Assembly: GCA_004794785.1 (NCBI GenBank)
Contig: SJOL01007698.1
Coordinates: 1-64,000 of the forward strand
Reading direction: 5' to 3'
DNA: 64,000 bases
Source: Opisthorchis felineus
Lineage: Eukaryota > Platyhelminthes > Trematoda > Opisthorchiida > Opisthorchiidae
The notes below the pieces were generated by a model. It searched no databases. It had not been told where the DNA came from and was given only the letters and a program-made list of their open reading frames with translations. The number at the start of each line of letters is the position of its first letter. Positions within the stretch are counted from its first letter, which is position 1. The translations under genes and the position numbers were made by a program. Shown piece by piece: positions 23,901 to 32,230 of the stretch.

Positions 23901-25539
23901 GGTCGCTTTCTGTGAAATTTTGTTTTGCTTGTTGGATGCATCATATGGAAATTTTTGAATCGAGAATATTTGTGGTGAACTTTCGTGCTTACCTGATTCA
24001 CCGGTTCATCGGTAAATCAACACCCAAGAGGTCATTTTGGACGACATATTAGTTGAGTTCGTTGGAAAATTTAGCCCGACTCGAATAGCTACAGCAGCCA
24101 TTGGGACAGGACTTACATGATTGCCTAATCATCACACCATTAAACCTGAGCGTATCATTTCTAGTGTTCTCCAACCTGATTGCATCAATAGTGCCCTGAA
24201 TAGGCCTGGTCACTTGGACGTTGCACACAACGTGCTTGCATGACATATAATTCATCCGTTTCATTTCTCCCGGAACTCAATTTTCGGCTAGGTTTTCTTG
24301 ACAAACATGTGATTAAGAGCACCAGTCCAATTTGTATTTTCCAATGCGTCTTTTCTTGGAAAACATCCTTCTTAACTGTCTCCTGAAAGCCATTTGGTAA
24401 TCACGATTCTCTTTCCTCTTTGTACACATCAGCTAGCGTGTTACCGAAGTAGCCGCCGTTGAACCGCTTATCCGACCCAGTTTTCAGGCCGTTAATTTGA
24501 TGGTCGCTATTACAACCCGGTCATTTTTTGTTGGAAAGTTATCTGAATTGCAGTTTTGTCAAGCCTTTATGGTCAGAGCCACATCATTTGAACCTTGCCT
24601 GCCAGTAAGCGATTGCGGACGTCACGAATTTGGCTGCCGTCGTGAATGCATAGGTTGATTCAAGAGGGAGAGGGAGGAAGCTTTACGGTGGCTATTGATC
24701 TGTTCGGTGAGCTTGGCAAAAAGCTGAGCTACGCAAAATTTCATCTTGTGGCAACTGTTCATGATTTTCTATGGATGAAGTCGTCTTTTTCCCGTATACT
24801 TGGCTTTCGGATCTGACATGCCATTGACACTTTGGCCAACACATCCAAAATGGCGAAACCGCGCGTACTTTGTCTTCCTAACAGGATGCTAGATTTTCTC
24901 TTCCCACCCAACTGCGCACTGATGATGTCTCCTCGTATGGTGACGAAACGTTTGCAAGCCAATTGCCAAGCTCGGCGAATAGATCAACAGCCACCTGATC
25001 AACAACCAGATTTTCTCTTCTTTACCACCCATAAATGAGGCACCTGGTCATATGGGTGTATAAAAGAACACCATTACTTCGAAGTTCTTGAATAAGAGAT
25101 AAACTGAAACACTCGGTGGTGATACCTAGCTTGCCGTCAACCTCCTTTTCAAGCGCCACGATGAAGCCAATTTCACGGGTATCATCGGGTATATCACCTG
25201 CCTACATTTATTCGTCATCTTTTATCTACTTGCAGGCAATTTGATGCCCCATACAAAAACGCTTTGGACGGATTTTTCGGAAAGGTGGAGCCACCGGCCT
25301 CGTTCGTTTTATCGAGGTCACTCAGACTACGATTGGAACACGTAGAGCCAGGCGAAGAAGCAAAGGAACTCGAGGAAAGCTCAAGTTGCGAAGGCTCTCA
25401 GACAATCGAAGTCCAGTCGCTATGTACCCAGCAGCTAGACGACATCGCACCTACTGGGTCTGCTGCGTGGAGTACTGGTAACGAGCTTGATCGATGGGAG
25501 CTGATAGCCAACGAACCGAGCCAGCGTGATTCTTCTTAA
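8756..25539 (+). CDS. ATG14: Atg14/Barkor-like autophagy protein, eight exons
   Basis: Atg14 directs the class III PI3-kinase (Vps34-Vps15-Beclin 1) to autophagosome initiation sites. Eight exons splice in one frame: 8756-8967, 9094-9145, 9182-9260, 9304-9527, 10236-10325, 10454-10523, 16350-16677 and 25236-25539, 1359 nt in all, so about 452 residues against 492 in human ATG14. The N-terminus has the Atg14 cysteine signature CPVC, eight residues, then CEKC, followed by FGSF. Exon 4 is a coiled coil ending RASYLRELLHSH, like the region before the conserved FPI motif. Exon 7 matches the hydrophobic C-terminal region (VLTYCIPAIRAAALFTDLW; HAVHMLCSCRLVDVRSVL). The last exon ends WELIANEPSQRDSS, near the vertebrate TDWENLP. 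Exons 5 and 6 are the least certain. UVRAG is the alternative family, but the paired CxxC motifs favour Atg14. Confidence 0.72.
9094..9260 (+). CDS. ATG14: Atg14-like exons 2 and 3
   Basis: Exon 2 is 9094-9145 (acceptor CACCAG, donor TCG|GTAAC), reading IRTLSEQLHQRHSRPKS. Exon 3 is 9182-9260 (acceptor CCATAG), reading TPLEELKVLAASLKN and on. The frame runs through both. Exon 3 then ends at a donor (9261) of a 43-nt intron, without which the coiled-coil frame cannot be reached. Confidence 0.65.
9304..9527 (+). CDS. ATG14: Atg14-like exon 4 (coiled coil)
   Basis: Acceptor TTTTAG at 9298-9303. Encodes a highly charged coiled coil (RRNLEKLQQRLLRCQ, DLEAHNERIERVRASYLREL) that in Atg14 contacts Beclin 1 and Vps34. 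Donor TCC|GTACGTG at 9528. Confidence 0.72.
10018..10272 (-). other. Antisense open frame inside the Atg14-like gene
   Basis: An 84-codon minus-strand frame with an ordinary-looking composition (VEKARILMQFLLSVDMDGG, EIKERVGEIRRKFG) overlapping exon 5 of the gene on the other strand. An AG acceptor-like site lies at its upstream side. I do not recognise the product. It may be a chance frame or the last exon of a minus-strand gene. Confidence 0.25.
10236..10523 (+). CDS. ATG14: Atg14-like exons 5 and 6 (tentative)
   Basis: Exon 5, 10236-10325, follows a weak acceptor (GATCACAG) and includes HLFEIHPQ, which I align to the conserved VIFPIEEV of vertebrate Atg14. Exon 6, 10454-10523, has a strong acceptor (CTCTTTTTCACAG) and donor ATTG|GTATGTG; it reads PDVGSPDTFSGSGLHLD. 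The phases fit exon 4 on one side and exon 7 on the other. Other acceptors for exon 5 are possible. Confidence 0.5.
10524..11705. other. Intron 6 of the Atg14-like gene, left part
   Basis: No recognised feature before the gypsy insertion at 11706. Confidence 0.4.
11710..12018 (-). repeat. 3' LTR of the intact gypsy element
   Basis: 309 bp, pairs with 15919-16226. Its + strand start is TATAAGG where the partner has TGTAAGG, so the terminal TG has mutated to TA; the other end is TTACA. Confidence 0.93.
12019..12034 (-). other. Polypurine tract of the gypsy element
   Basis: The minus strand reads AAAGGGTGAAGGTG directly before the 3' LTR, where plus-strand DNA synthesis starts in this class. 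Confidence 0.6.
12031..15894 (-). CDS. Gag-Pol polyprotein of a Ty3/gypsy retrotransposon
   Basis: One frame of 1287 codons from ATG 15894 to TAA 12031. The frame is open five codons further, through a GTG that overlaps the primer site. Counted from that GTG: Gag up to about 215; one zinc knuckle CYRCGMHGHWKNQC at 217-230; protease DTG at 277-279; RT with KYRFCVDFRRLN near 477 and YGDD at 577-580; RNase H TDAS near 727 and ETDHKP near 788; integrase zinc domain H939, H943, C973, C976; catalytic D1005, D1065 and E1101, giving the standard D(35)E spacing; then a GPF/Y module (GPFVVTDRRGNVYTIQD). Gag and Pol are fused without frameshift. The Y-G-D-D box is a less usual form in this superfamily, which mostly has V, L or I in second place. 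No chromodomain is seen. Confidence 0.95.
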   Translation of the reverse strand: MKIPWPQPFEDGDVRAFLEDFEDVAEAAGLETDRGKLAALKTLLRGRAKAALDAARRGPRKMDWAAAKEALAAEFDTPADRQEAMRRFKTASMGPGCDPTVFFASLQQLLDRALPELDGVSRQQLLSEQFVEGVHPALRAQLRLARATGQLSVEHLVHLARELAEAPLATLQSQENRDESTVEDLKNKVDQLAGQLAAIKTESRRHARMSRCYRCGMHGHWKNQCPHTRPPVHNKTLDYSSFPGWVAISAVTQATIQAVVEIDGKKELCLIDTGAGVSLRRRGNEAVCKPCALAVRAVGGYQLKIDGLSMHSMRLGDRSVQHEFLISPDIEQTILGADFLRGTESVVDLKRGKLVTKYGAVKLEGYPSTAVNELHVRKLPSCNMPSVQSVVEEYSELFTGEEDPFGFCSWIEHEIPLSSECFRPYGPRPLPLHLREEVHKQVQEMLKNGIIEEANSAYNSPVVLVKKANGKYRFCVDFRRLNELTVNRVVAVPSVADIFDSLQHSRYFTVFDLRSGYWQLSIKAEDREKTAFTVGDTQYQFRRMPFGLSGAPFTFRRLMLRLTKGLQNVAVYGDDIVVYSNSEPEHAVHLKAVLKRIREAGLRINEAKTQLARSSVTLLGHKVGHGEVSPLPEKLAKIEDCAVPNSKRSLRQFLGRAAYYSRFVQDFNTIAAPLYDLLGQNRKFEWTREAHEAFERVKARMLDQQLTLKLPRVGEMFTVATDASDRGIGAVLKQRHGVIEYASRVLTNAEQKYSTIEKECLAIVWALDKWRPYLLGQRFHVETDHKPLEWIRTTRDPRGKLARWALRLQEYDFTIRHVPGKENHLADWLSRPEAEDEAPRIMIGANSLVVELDPGRLVQLQRQDPVLRKVAASLLDGRNIENGDGDKELQMFQSHFDRLSLSEAGIISWNDTDSDVVLPVIPRVLRRKLIVECHEMAHTGCTKTYDLLRQRAYWPGMRSEVMDYVVSCKRCQLMKGDTTGVTNPMEPIPVSEIGELWSVDVMGPFPVTTSGNQYIVVMTEHLSRWVEAAAVPNQRATTISGVVMRHIVANHGVPKMILTDQGPCFESEEFRSCLQKLGIRRLRTAPYHPQTNGLTERNNRTIKEWLAAKGGDWEVNLPMVLLAHRASIQPTTGKSPFMLMYGRHPRLPVDQEIGLWPATHLSPEELGEERRKARENLSAAQERTRQKTASRKARPFPIGAKVKWKDHQNPGRSGLGSRKLGSRWQGPFVVTDRRGNVYTIQDGRGSKRVNGTQLRKWHDTPEELPNRPAAGADPTEVNGNQWHASNL
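15905..15916 (-). other. Primer binding site, tRNA-His type
   Basis: Two bases from the 5' LTR the minus strand reads TGGTGCCGTGAC. It complements the 3' end of a typical eukaryotic tRNA-His (GTCACGGCACCA). The tRNA match is from knowledge of tRNA-His, not from a tRNA in this window. Confidence 0.7.
15919..16226 (-). repeat. 5' LTR of the intact gypsy element
   Basis: 308 bp, TGTAAGG...GTTACA on the + strand. It should hold the element's promoter. Confidence 0.93.
16350..16677 (+). CDS. ATG14: Atg14-like exon 7
   Basis: Acceptor CGTGTTTCAG at 16340-16349. The frame set by exon 6 continues as GPEPLLSSHTVLTYC and runs to a GC-type donor CCCAG|GCAAGT at 16678. Only this donor, not the GT four bases later, keeps the frame into the last exon (...TQPR then QFDAPYKN). 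The hydrophobic helices match the C-terminal half of vertebrate Atg14. Confidence 0.7.
17770..19215 (+). mobile_element. LINE 3' end with assembly gap and a gypsy fragment
   Basis: 17770-17996 aligns in several frames with the LINE C-terminal region (LGHVL..., SEWRK...LTW...). After the gap, 19030-19215 matches the 3' untranslated end of the LINE copy at 43.20-43.40 kb. Between them, 18941-19030 matches the integrase region of the CsRn1-like element at about 3.3 kb in opposite orientation. The LINE was probably split by an LTR element that the gap hides. Confidence 0.6.
17997..18940. other. Assembly gap
   Basis: 944 N. Flanks are LINE on the left and CsRn1-like integrase sequence on the right. 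Confidence 0.99.
19216..20527. other. Intron sequence without recognised feature
   Basis: Nothing recognised on either strand; only short frames. Confidence 0.35.
20528..20990 (-). mobile_element. LINE 3' end copy, 5'-truncated
   Basis: The minus-strand frame 20956-20699 reads NHRMPKRLLSSVTNSEWRKQ and DPHCAWLEKLQDTAANRCQW, the C-terminal part of the LINE. It ends in a trinucleotide tail (CAT repeats on the + strand, 20528-20549). Simple trinucleotide tails are typical of RTE-like elements. 5' truncation near 20990 fits target-primed reverse transcription. Confidence 0.8.
21000..21974. other. Intron sequence, unclassified
   Basis: Overlapping frames on both strands (minus 21500-21055) but no motif I can name. 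Possibly decayed repeat. Confidence 0.25.
21975..22113. repeat. Junction of repeat B and a retrozyme-like fragment
   Basis: 21975-22022 resembles the 3' half of repeat B (GCCAAGCTTAGCGAACAG). 22030-22113 matches part of the retrozyme unit (ATAAACGAGAGATTCAGCT, then AACCAAATTGGTTTGCAAATG). The ribozyme part is absent. Confidence 0.6.
22114..22949. other. Intron sequence, unclassified
   Basis: An open + frame at 22669-22935 has no recognisable motif. Confidence 0.25.
22950..23300 (+). mobile_element. LINE endonuclease fragment, diverged
   Basis: The + strand in shifting frames shows YAPTDCSSESAKNNF, QIDHIAH and KRRTRLVTEKLLDPK, which correspond in order to YAPTDCSSDAVKDRF, QIDHIA and KTRTPRLAIKKLVEP in other LINE copies. 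Too decayed for a full alignment by eye. Confidence 0.5.
23706..23856 (-). mobile_element. tRNA-derived SINE copy, 3'-truncated
   Basis: Minus-strand match to the SINE head and body (CCTAGACAG, GGTCAGTAAG, a mutated B box), lacking the tail beyond 23706. Confidence 0.65.
24690..25010 (+). repeat. Dispersed repeat B, inverted arms, hammerhead-like core
   Basis: The ends are an imperfect inverted repeat: GGTGGCTATTGATCT at 24688-24702 and the complement AGATCAACAGCCACC at 24980-24994. On the + strand, 24919-24951 reads CTGATGA, a stem II (GTCTCC/GGTGAC, one mismatch, loop TCGTAT), then GAAACG. This is the order of a hammerhead, with one extra T before stem II. Stem I is poor. Confidence 0.5.
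25236..25539 (+). CDS. ATG14: Atg14-like last exon
   Basis: Acceptor CTACTTGCAG ends at 25235. Frame QFDAPYKNALDGFFGKVEPP, then an acidic low-complexity stretch (EPGEEAKELEESSS) and the end WELIANEPSQRDSS, stop TAA 25537. Vertebrate Atg14 has a similar acidic stretch before TDWENLP, but then continues about 50 residues to a membrane-binding helix that is missing here. Confidence 0.65.
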
Positions 25540-25929
25540 TTGCAATCTACGGTTCTCCTGCCTGTCGATAAACTGACATTCGTTGCATGAGAACACATTT
25601 TGTTTCTTCGCCCAATTACCCTTGTCTTTCACAATCCAGCTAAGCGAAATTCGACCACCTTGTATTTTACTCCATTTGATGCTTAGGTGCTTATGGATAC
25701 TCTGTTTCTTTCTCTCTCTCTCTCGTAAGCAAACAATACATTTATGATACCAGTCATACGTCTTGTTAGGGGAAGTGTGCGGTGATATTCGTCTCGATGG
25801 GCTTCAGATCGCAAGTTTTGTTTCAGTAGAAGTGTTAAATCATTGGTGGTTGTTTCAGAAGTACGAGCCGAACTCATAGAATGCCGACTGAACTATGGGC
25901 TCGGCAAACCATTTGAGTAATTAAATATA

Positions 25930-26090
25930 ATAATAATTGTCCAGCTGTAACACCCTTTCGGTGCCTGCCATACCACCCGAAGGAAGCACGAAGGTTGAGA
26001 TACTGGCAGATTGCCCAAGCCTAGACTGGAACAGTCAAGTTGCAGAGGTTAGGTTCGAGCCATGTCTGCATCTCGACCATTCGAGTAGTG
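25930..26090 (-). mobile_element. tRNA-derived SINE copy
   Basis: Minus-strand body and tail with an A/T-rich 3' end (TAATAATAATT side on the + strand). The A-box end is degraded. Confidence 0.7.
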
Positions 26091-26099
26091 AAGTCCCAC

Positions 26100-27775
26100 T
26101 GGAAGAGCCTACTGAAGTGTCCACCGACAGAGACTTATGAAGTGGACATAAACACTTGGTTGGTTGGTGGTTGCTACACAACCTAAATCCTCTTTTCAGT
26201 CGCAGGGGTTACAGTCCGAATCTGTGGAATACATCGTGTGCAGTTGGGACAGACAGCTGAGGGCTAAATTCTCACCTAATTTTTCAACTAATGCTACTTT
26301 AGACAGCATTCAGAGTGTCAGTCAGCCAGTTCACTATATATTGACGAATCTCTCTACTAATTCCCTGCCTTATTTTACCTCTAAGCACCGTAAGTATTTC
26401 ACAACCTTCCGATTTCAATGAAGTAGGGTGCAATTAACTTTAATTTTACTTTGTGTCTTAGACCGTCACCGAAGCCAAGAACAAAGAGTTGCCTTTGCGT
26501 AGTTCTCAGGGAAGTGAACGACGATCGCTTTAAGTCTTTCTTCGCGTTTGTGTTACGTGAAAACGCGTCCAGTCCCTATCAGCCGCGAAAGACATTCAAT
26601 ATCCTTCGTGAATAATAACTTGCAGGTGTTCGCAGATGGATATCTCCTTAAGATCTTGACAGAAGGTGGAAAGAGGCAGAGTTAGTCAGATCTGAGAGCG
26701 GAGAGATGAAAATTCACCTTTGAGCTAGCAAGTTTGAAGAAAAACCTGCTTCAATGAGGAAAAACTGATCCGTAAGACACCGAGGCGACGAATAAGAAGC
26801 TCAACTTGCTGAATAGGGATACCGGCTTTTATACGGTATGGTCCAAAAGCAAGGGAAATAAAATATACCCCCTTTGCACAAATGTGCAGAATGAAAACAG
26901 CCGAGACAAATGGCCGAGGAATTAACTGGCCTTGCCAAACCCATAATTGATTTCGGATGGTCTGACGACATTCGGTTACATGATGATACGAAGTAGGCGG
27001 AAATTAACCCATCCCTAATTGTGGGAGGACAGCAGTGATTAAATGGAGGCAAGCCGGAACGACCTTATCAACGAACCACACTTTGAAAGTGTTTTCAATA
27101 CCCCATTGGTTTGCATACGACAGGGTGGACTAGTGGTGCCCTGCGTTTGCTGCTGAACCACTGCAGCGTCGTGCATCAGGGTGGTGAGGTATGGACACTT
27201 CTCAACTATGGTTTGGAGGGTCAACTTGGGGTTTTGGTGCACCTTTGTCAGATGTCGGGCACGAATATCGGCTTCTCTGGGAGGCTGTAAAACTTGGGCA
27301 CTCGAGGCGTTCTTCAGTGGGCTACAGACCCAAGTGGAAAGCCATAGTCACGCGTAAAAACGGGGTTGTCGCATTCACGTTTGGATAGATTAAACGCTGG
27401 GGCCATCGTTTGGAGAGCATGAATGTGTCTAGCAAGATCCGCGTTAAAGTGCGCGTCGTTTCAGTGAGTTCGAGGTCAAGTAGGTCTTCGGGTACGGTGT
27501 AGTGGGTATGGCGCTCGTGCTGCACCGCATCACACCTGTGGAGAAGTCGAACCTTCAAAGAATCATCTTACTGAGCCTGATCAATACATCGACTGTATCA
27601 CAAACCGAAAGCAACGCTGAACTGAGAGCCCAAGAAAACTCCAGAAATATTTATGGTGTGTGCTCAAAGGATTGTGAACCACCACCAACGGTGGGCTGGT
27701 TCAACACCGTGAAAAGTGATCATGCAGACAGCATTTCTGTCGTTCCCGATTGTTCCGGCAGCTCCGTGAGAGTAT
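26100..27775. other. Intergenic, unclassified
   Basis: Minus frames 27242-27039 and 27558-27322 could be decayed gag of an LTR element, but no zinc knuckle or other diagnostic motif is visible. No gene recognised. Confidence 0.25.
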
Positions 27776-27779
27776 AATC

Positions 27780-30700
27780 AACGGCATAGTATCAGTGTTC
27801 GCCGGTGATTCATTGCCTTATCGTGAAAAGTAAAGTGATGGGGAAGGGACCTGGTGCTAGCTACACAATCATTCCGAAGTGCCTACACCAGCAGACAATC
27901 ATTCAGACAATCTGGATAGAAACTGACAACAAGGACGCCAAGATGCCAATTAGAACGTTAATTAGCAGTCACATCTTACAACTTCTCCAGCCATTCATTG
28001 GGGGACCACGCGGATCCCGCACTAAAAGGCTAGTCGCAGCGACATCGCAGACTTTTCGTAATCAACTTCATACCCCATGCCAGACCAAAGGTTGACCACC
28101 CCTCTGCTTGTGCCACTCTGAATTGGGCACGAAAAACAGCATCCTTTTTGGTAAATTACGACTCGGCATGGTGGTGCTGGACACATTCTTCGATTGAAGT
28201 CCCTGTTATACAAACGAACACTCGCTTTATGAGTGTCTCGTTACGGCTTCGTTGGCACCAGCATACGCAAACTATGGTTCCAAGACAGCGGTTGTCGAAG
28301 ACACCTCAGTTCTACGTAGGACACGCCTCACAACCGTACGACAAAATGATCTGTACTGTAGCCAGATACACACTGCCCTCGAGATTCCGGGATATGCCAC
28401 GTTGCCACCATAGGCGTCCAAACTAACAGACGTAACCCGAGTCTTAGAGATCCGTGTATTGACTTCATCTGCCACACTACAATCGGAACTAATACAACTT
28501 ACAGGATATTCAAAGCACTCCACAGTCTCGGGTACGTTTCCTTGGATTATAAGCGGCGTGTTCAATAACTGCGTGACCTTACGCTATGTGGGTACGAAAT
28601 TCATGCCGAAAATCAGTTCATCCAAAAACACTTGTGGCTTCTTTTCTTTTACGAGGAGGAAAGCGGCATCATCCGAATGTTTCAGATCGGCAAGGTTTTC
28701 GTCAGCAGCAATTTGAACACCAGGGTTTTTAAAGAATGGGGAAAGTTGGCATTCTTGTCGGACCATAATCTTTAAACAAAAATTTTCAGGGAGCTCTCCG
28801 TATATTTCCGGACGCCCAGAAATCTGATAATGCAGAGAACATATTACATTCACAAACTTCCGGGGTACTTCTTTCTGGTTAAGCGTGTTAAGGAGAACAG
28901 ACCGGTTAACAGAATCAAGTGAGCATTGGGAATCCGGGAATACCAAAATTCTAGGTCGATTATGTCTGACTTTGTGCTAGAATAATCCAGATCTAGACAC
29001 AACCCCACCAGGCCGAATCTTGCTTCCTTTCCTCGATTCAATGTTTCACGAGCCATCATAAGGCGACGAGGGACAAGTGATACCCAGTCTCGTTAGAACT
29101 AGAATCAACCTGAATCCCATGTGATTGCCACATTCACTATGATCCTTCATTTTTTGAAGACGAGCACCATTACTGCTTTACGCCGGTTGTCTGAGACAGT
29201 CAACTTTTCCCAAACAAGGAAGACAAATCAGCTGTACGGTACTGCTCTACTTTTCTGATTTGTTTGATTTCGCGAATGGAGTGAAATCCCAGGTGAAATT
29301 TTCAAATTTTGTCATGCTACCAACAAGCTACAAGTAGCTTGGAGAGTAGACTTTGATCCGAGGAGCCGATCAACACTTGACCATGTGATGTGAATTCCGT
29401 GAGTGAATAATGAGTGGCGCTATATCCCATGTAAGTGCGAGTTACATTGCTAATCAGCCGCTCGTGGTCAAAGGGCATAGTGTTCAACTACTAGCCAAGA
29501 GGTTGTGTTAAACTCCATGGGATTTAGTGAGTTGCGCACAGCTGACGATTCCCGGTTAGGATGAAATAACTGTACAGTGACTTTCGCCTTTCAGCATCGA
29601 CTGACCTCAATGGCAAGATCAACTGTCGATTGAAGGCAGGAAAACGTTGGCTGAGGACCTCACCCCCATCCTTGGACAGTGCGCTAGGAGGTCATTCGGA
29701 CCAGGAGCTCCAAGGCGCTTGAATGACTATATGCAGTCATAAGCTCCCAGACAATACGGGTTTCAGGTTCATCGTTCAGGGACCAAGTGCGGTTCGAGAA
29801 TTCAACTGAGCGGCAGCGTGTTGCCACATTGCTCGGCCTAACGGTCGAGGGGTTCTTTTTTGTTAAAGATGATCGCACCTGTTTGATCCCTGATGGTTTC
29901 ACTCACGGGTGGTTTCCAGGGACTGGTCACATGGATCAACGGAAATACTCTTCAGGCATTCCCGGCATTCAGCGCCTCTTTCATTTCCCTAGGTACCCAG
30001 GTTTGCGCGTAGGCGGATTTTCACTTGAAGGCTGATAATTCCATGGGTTGAACAAGGGGAAAATTTCTCCTAGATTCAAGCAATGCCTCTATTTTGTCTG
30101 GTATCGTGTTTGAGTGAAGCTGGTCGGCTGGTGCCGGCTGCAGACGAAACTTCCGATACTGTGCAAAGATGAACTAATTTCGCTCCAGTGCAAACTGAAA
30201 TCCGACGGTGGAGCAGTTGGAAGAGTCTAGATGTTTCCGATAGTTTAAGTTAATTTCAGGACATGCGAGCGTCTCAGTTGCTAAGTGCGTGATACGCCGC
30301 TTGCGCTGCCCCGAACAGTAAGCGAAGAAATGATTCCAAACGAGTGCATGGTCAGAATCCACACAAGAGTTCCAAAAATGCGACAGTCAGTTATTGATCC
30401 ACGCAACCGATAAATACTGGTGATCCAATCAATTTAGGCTAATAGTTGGCACGCTGCTGGATGGGGCCATATAGCCAGAAGTTTTCGTTATTCAAGGTGT
30501 CAGTAATGAATAAAAGCGGTCTGCGTCCAGTACGTAACTGACGCAACCATTCGCCATAGTCCTTACGTACCGAATCAAATCAGAGTGGAACACCCAACTA
30601 GGCCCCAGATGTGCTAAATCCGTCCATTTGTGCATTCGAGGGCCGAGCAAACACAACGATATCTGATCTTTTAGTGGTGATAAACATTATCGCATCAAAG

Positions 30701-30900
30701 GATAATTTGATTTCTTGAATATCAGCCGACGTGAAACATGAAGCGGCCGTTGGGCAGCACATCGGTTTGGAGAATATCACAAACGACGGAATCATTTAAA
30801 TCTGATGGTAACACCATCAAATTCGCAAATAAGTGTTCAACTCTACACGGACAATGTACGTGAAGGTTGTGGCTTTCTTCCCTGTCCTAAAGGACAAGGT
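27780..30900 (-). mobile_element. Near full-length LINE copy, decayed
   Basis: Minus strand, from 5' to 3': endonuclease near 30795-30600 (KRSDIVVFARPSNAQMDG), DSDHALVWNHFF near 30350, linker 29900-29690, then RT pieces (RLMMARETLNRGKEARFG; DSVNRSVLLNTLNQ; FKNPGVQIAADENLADL; then HSDDA where YADD is expected) and the C-terminal part down to 28000. The 3' untranslated end (27790-27930) matches that at 20.56-20.74 kb. Many stops and frame changes; the RT active site has lost its tyrosine (HSDD). Confidence 0.75.
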
Positions 30901-30959
30901 TAGTCGTCTTGCACCACAAGGAAGCAAGAAAGTCGTAGTGTATTACGGCGCATGAATGT

Positions 30960-31340
30960 TTGTCATTCCGGAACCGAAGTCAAACGCAAGTCATCCATAT
31001 CGAGAATCGACCTCGTCTGCAGTCAATCCACCGGAACTTACACAACCGCCCAAGTAAATAAATTAATCTACCACATCGACTGGTTAGTCTGCAAACATGA
31101 GGTTTGGACTTGATCCCGCCCAGTCTTATAGCAGCACTTTACACTTTGCAGGTGTGAAGCGCATATCAAACCGTGTGGCACGATTACTCATGCTAGTTAA
31201 AATGACCTGCACCTTTGAAGGATCTGAAGCGAGGGCAATATCGTCCGCGAGGGATTCGACCACGGATGTTTCAGAGGCAGGTATAGGAATTTCAGTAATA
31301 AATTTGAAGAGAGGTACACCGTGTGCGCCCACAGGGGTTA
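30960..31340 (-). mobile_element. RT fragment of a second LINE family
   Basis: The minus frame 31332-31126 reads LADDIALASDPSKVQVILTS and MRFTPAKCKVLL, the catalytic box and following conserved segment of a LINE RT. It differs from the main family (FGMHFAPTRCKVML) and lies next to it. Confidence 0.65.
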
Positions 31341-31689
31341 ACGTGCAGTGTAGTCATGAGGGATAAAAAATGTGGAGGAGACACCTCTGATAGTCAGGTA
31401 CCGCCGCAGTTCCGACGATCGAGAGAAACGAAAACAGCTTTCAGTCAGCTTTGGAAGTCTGAGTGGCGCTTTTAGGGAACCACCTCAAGCTGAAGGAACG
31501 GTTAGGGAGAAACCCAGCTTGATTCTCACGAATATCCCTCTGAGAGAATGGACCTTATCGTGGTGCACCTCCGCGACCCATTGAGCTATGCTCGGGGGTG
31601 CTTGTGCCACATCCACAGTCTCCTGACCCTCCATGTTGAGGGTTGAAAAATGTATGGCAACTTGTCCTACAAAAATGGCCATACACTAC

Positions 31690-32230
31690 CATTTCCCGCC
31701 AAACGCCGCTGCCTTGCGGTCAGGTCTTTGATCCAAAGGCTTTGGTCAAGGATCTTAATCGTCCTTCTCTTTAGGTCTGGGGGCCATGGCGGCATCCCAG
31801 CTCACGTACAACCATGACACTTACAACTAACAACACTCTCATGCCATATCGGTCGTCGCGTGGTGTCATCAGCAGGGTTACCTTACTTGCTGCATATTCC
31901 ACAGCCGGTAAGCGAAACCAGGCTGCCGCTGACGCCTTCCCTCTTTTTCTTTAACAAACTTCCCCCCTCCCTCCTTGCATGCCCGTCAGTTAGGAATGAT
32001 GACTCCGTTCGTCCTGTATCGGTATTGACATCTGCCCATTATCCGGCGCTGATACCCTCAGGCAGCTGGAAATCAATCCTCAAGCCTCGACGCTCAGTCT
32101 GTCGGGCTGCTTTTAAAGTTCGAAATCCGGAGCAAGCAGCTCTTTCGCACTCACTCGCTTGACATTGTGTGCTGTGTATCAGGAACAAGAATTCAAGACA
32201 TGAGCGCAGTGGTTGAGCTAACTGCTTCAT
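31690..32230 (+). mobile_element. LINE 5' end fragment
   Basis: The + strand matches the 5' untranslated sequence of the LINE copies at 2.0-2.3 and 36.7-37.1 kb, followed by a decayed start of the endonuclease frame (EQAALSHSL...CVLCIRNKNSRHE). Cut off at about 32230, head to head with the next LINE. Confidence 0.6.

Larger units (their letters stand above)
16678..25235 (+). other. Intron 7 of the Atg14-like gene (GC-AG)
   Basis: About 8.6 kb from GCAAGT to CTTGCAG. It holds LINE fragments, a SINE, two repeat families and an assembly gap. Further exons inside it cannot be excluded, above all in the gap. Confidence 0.5.
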
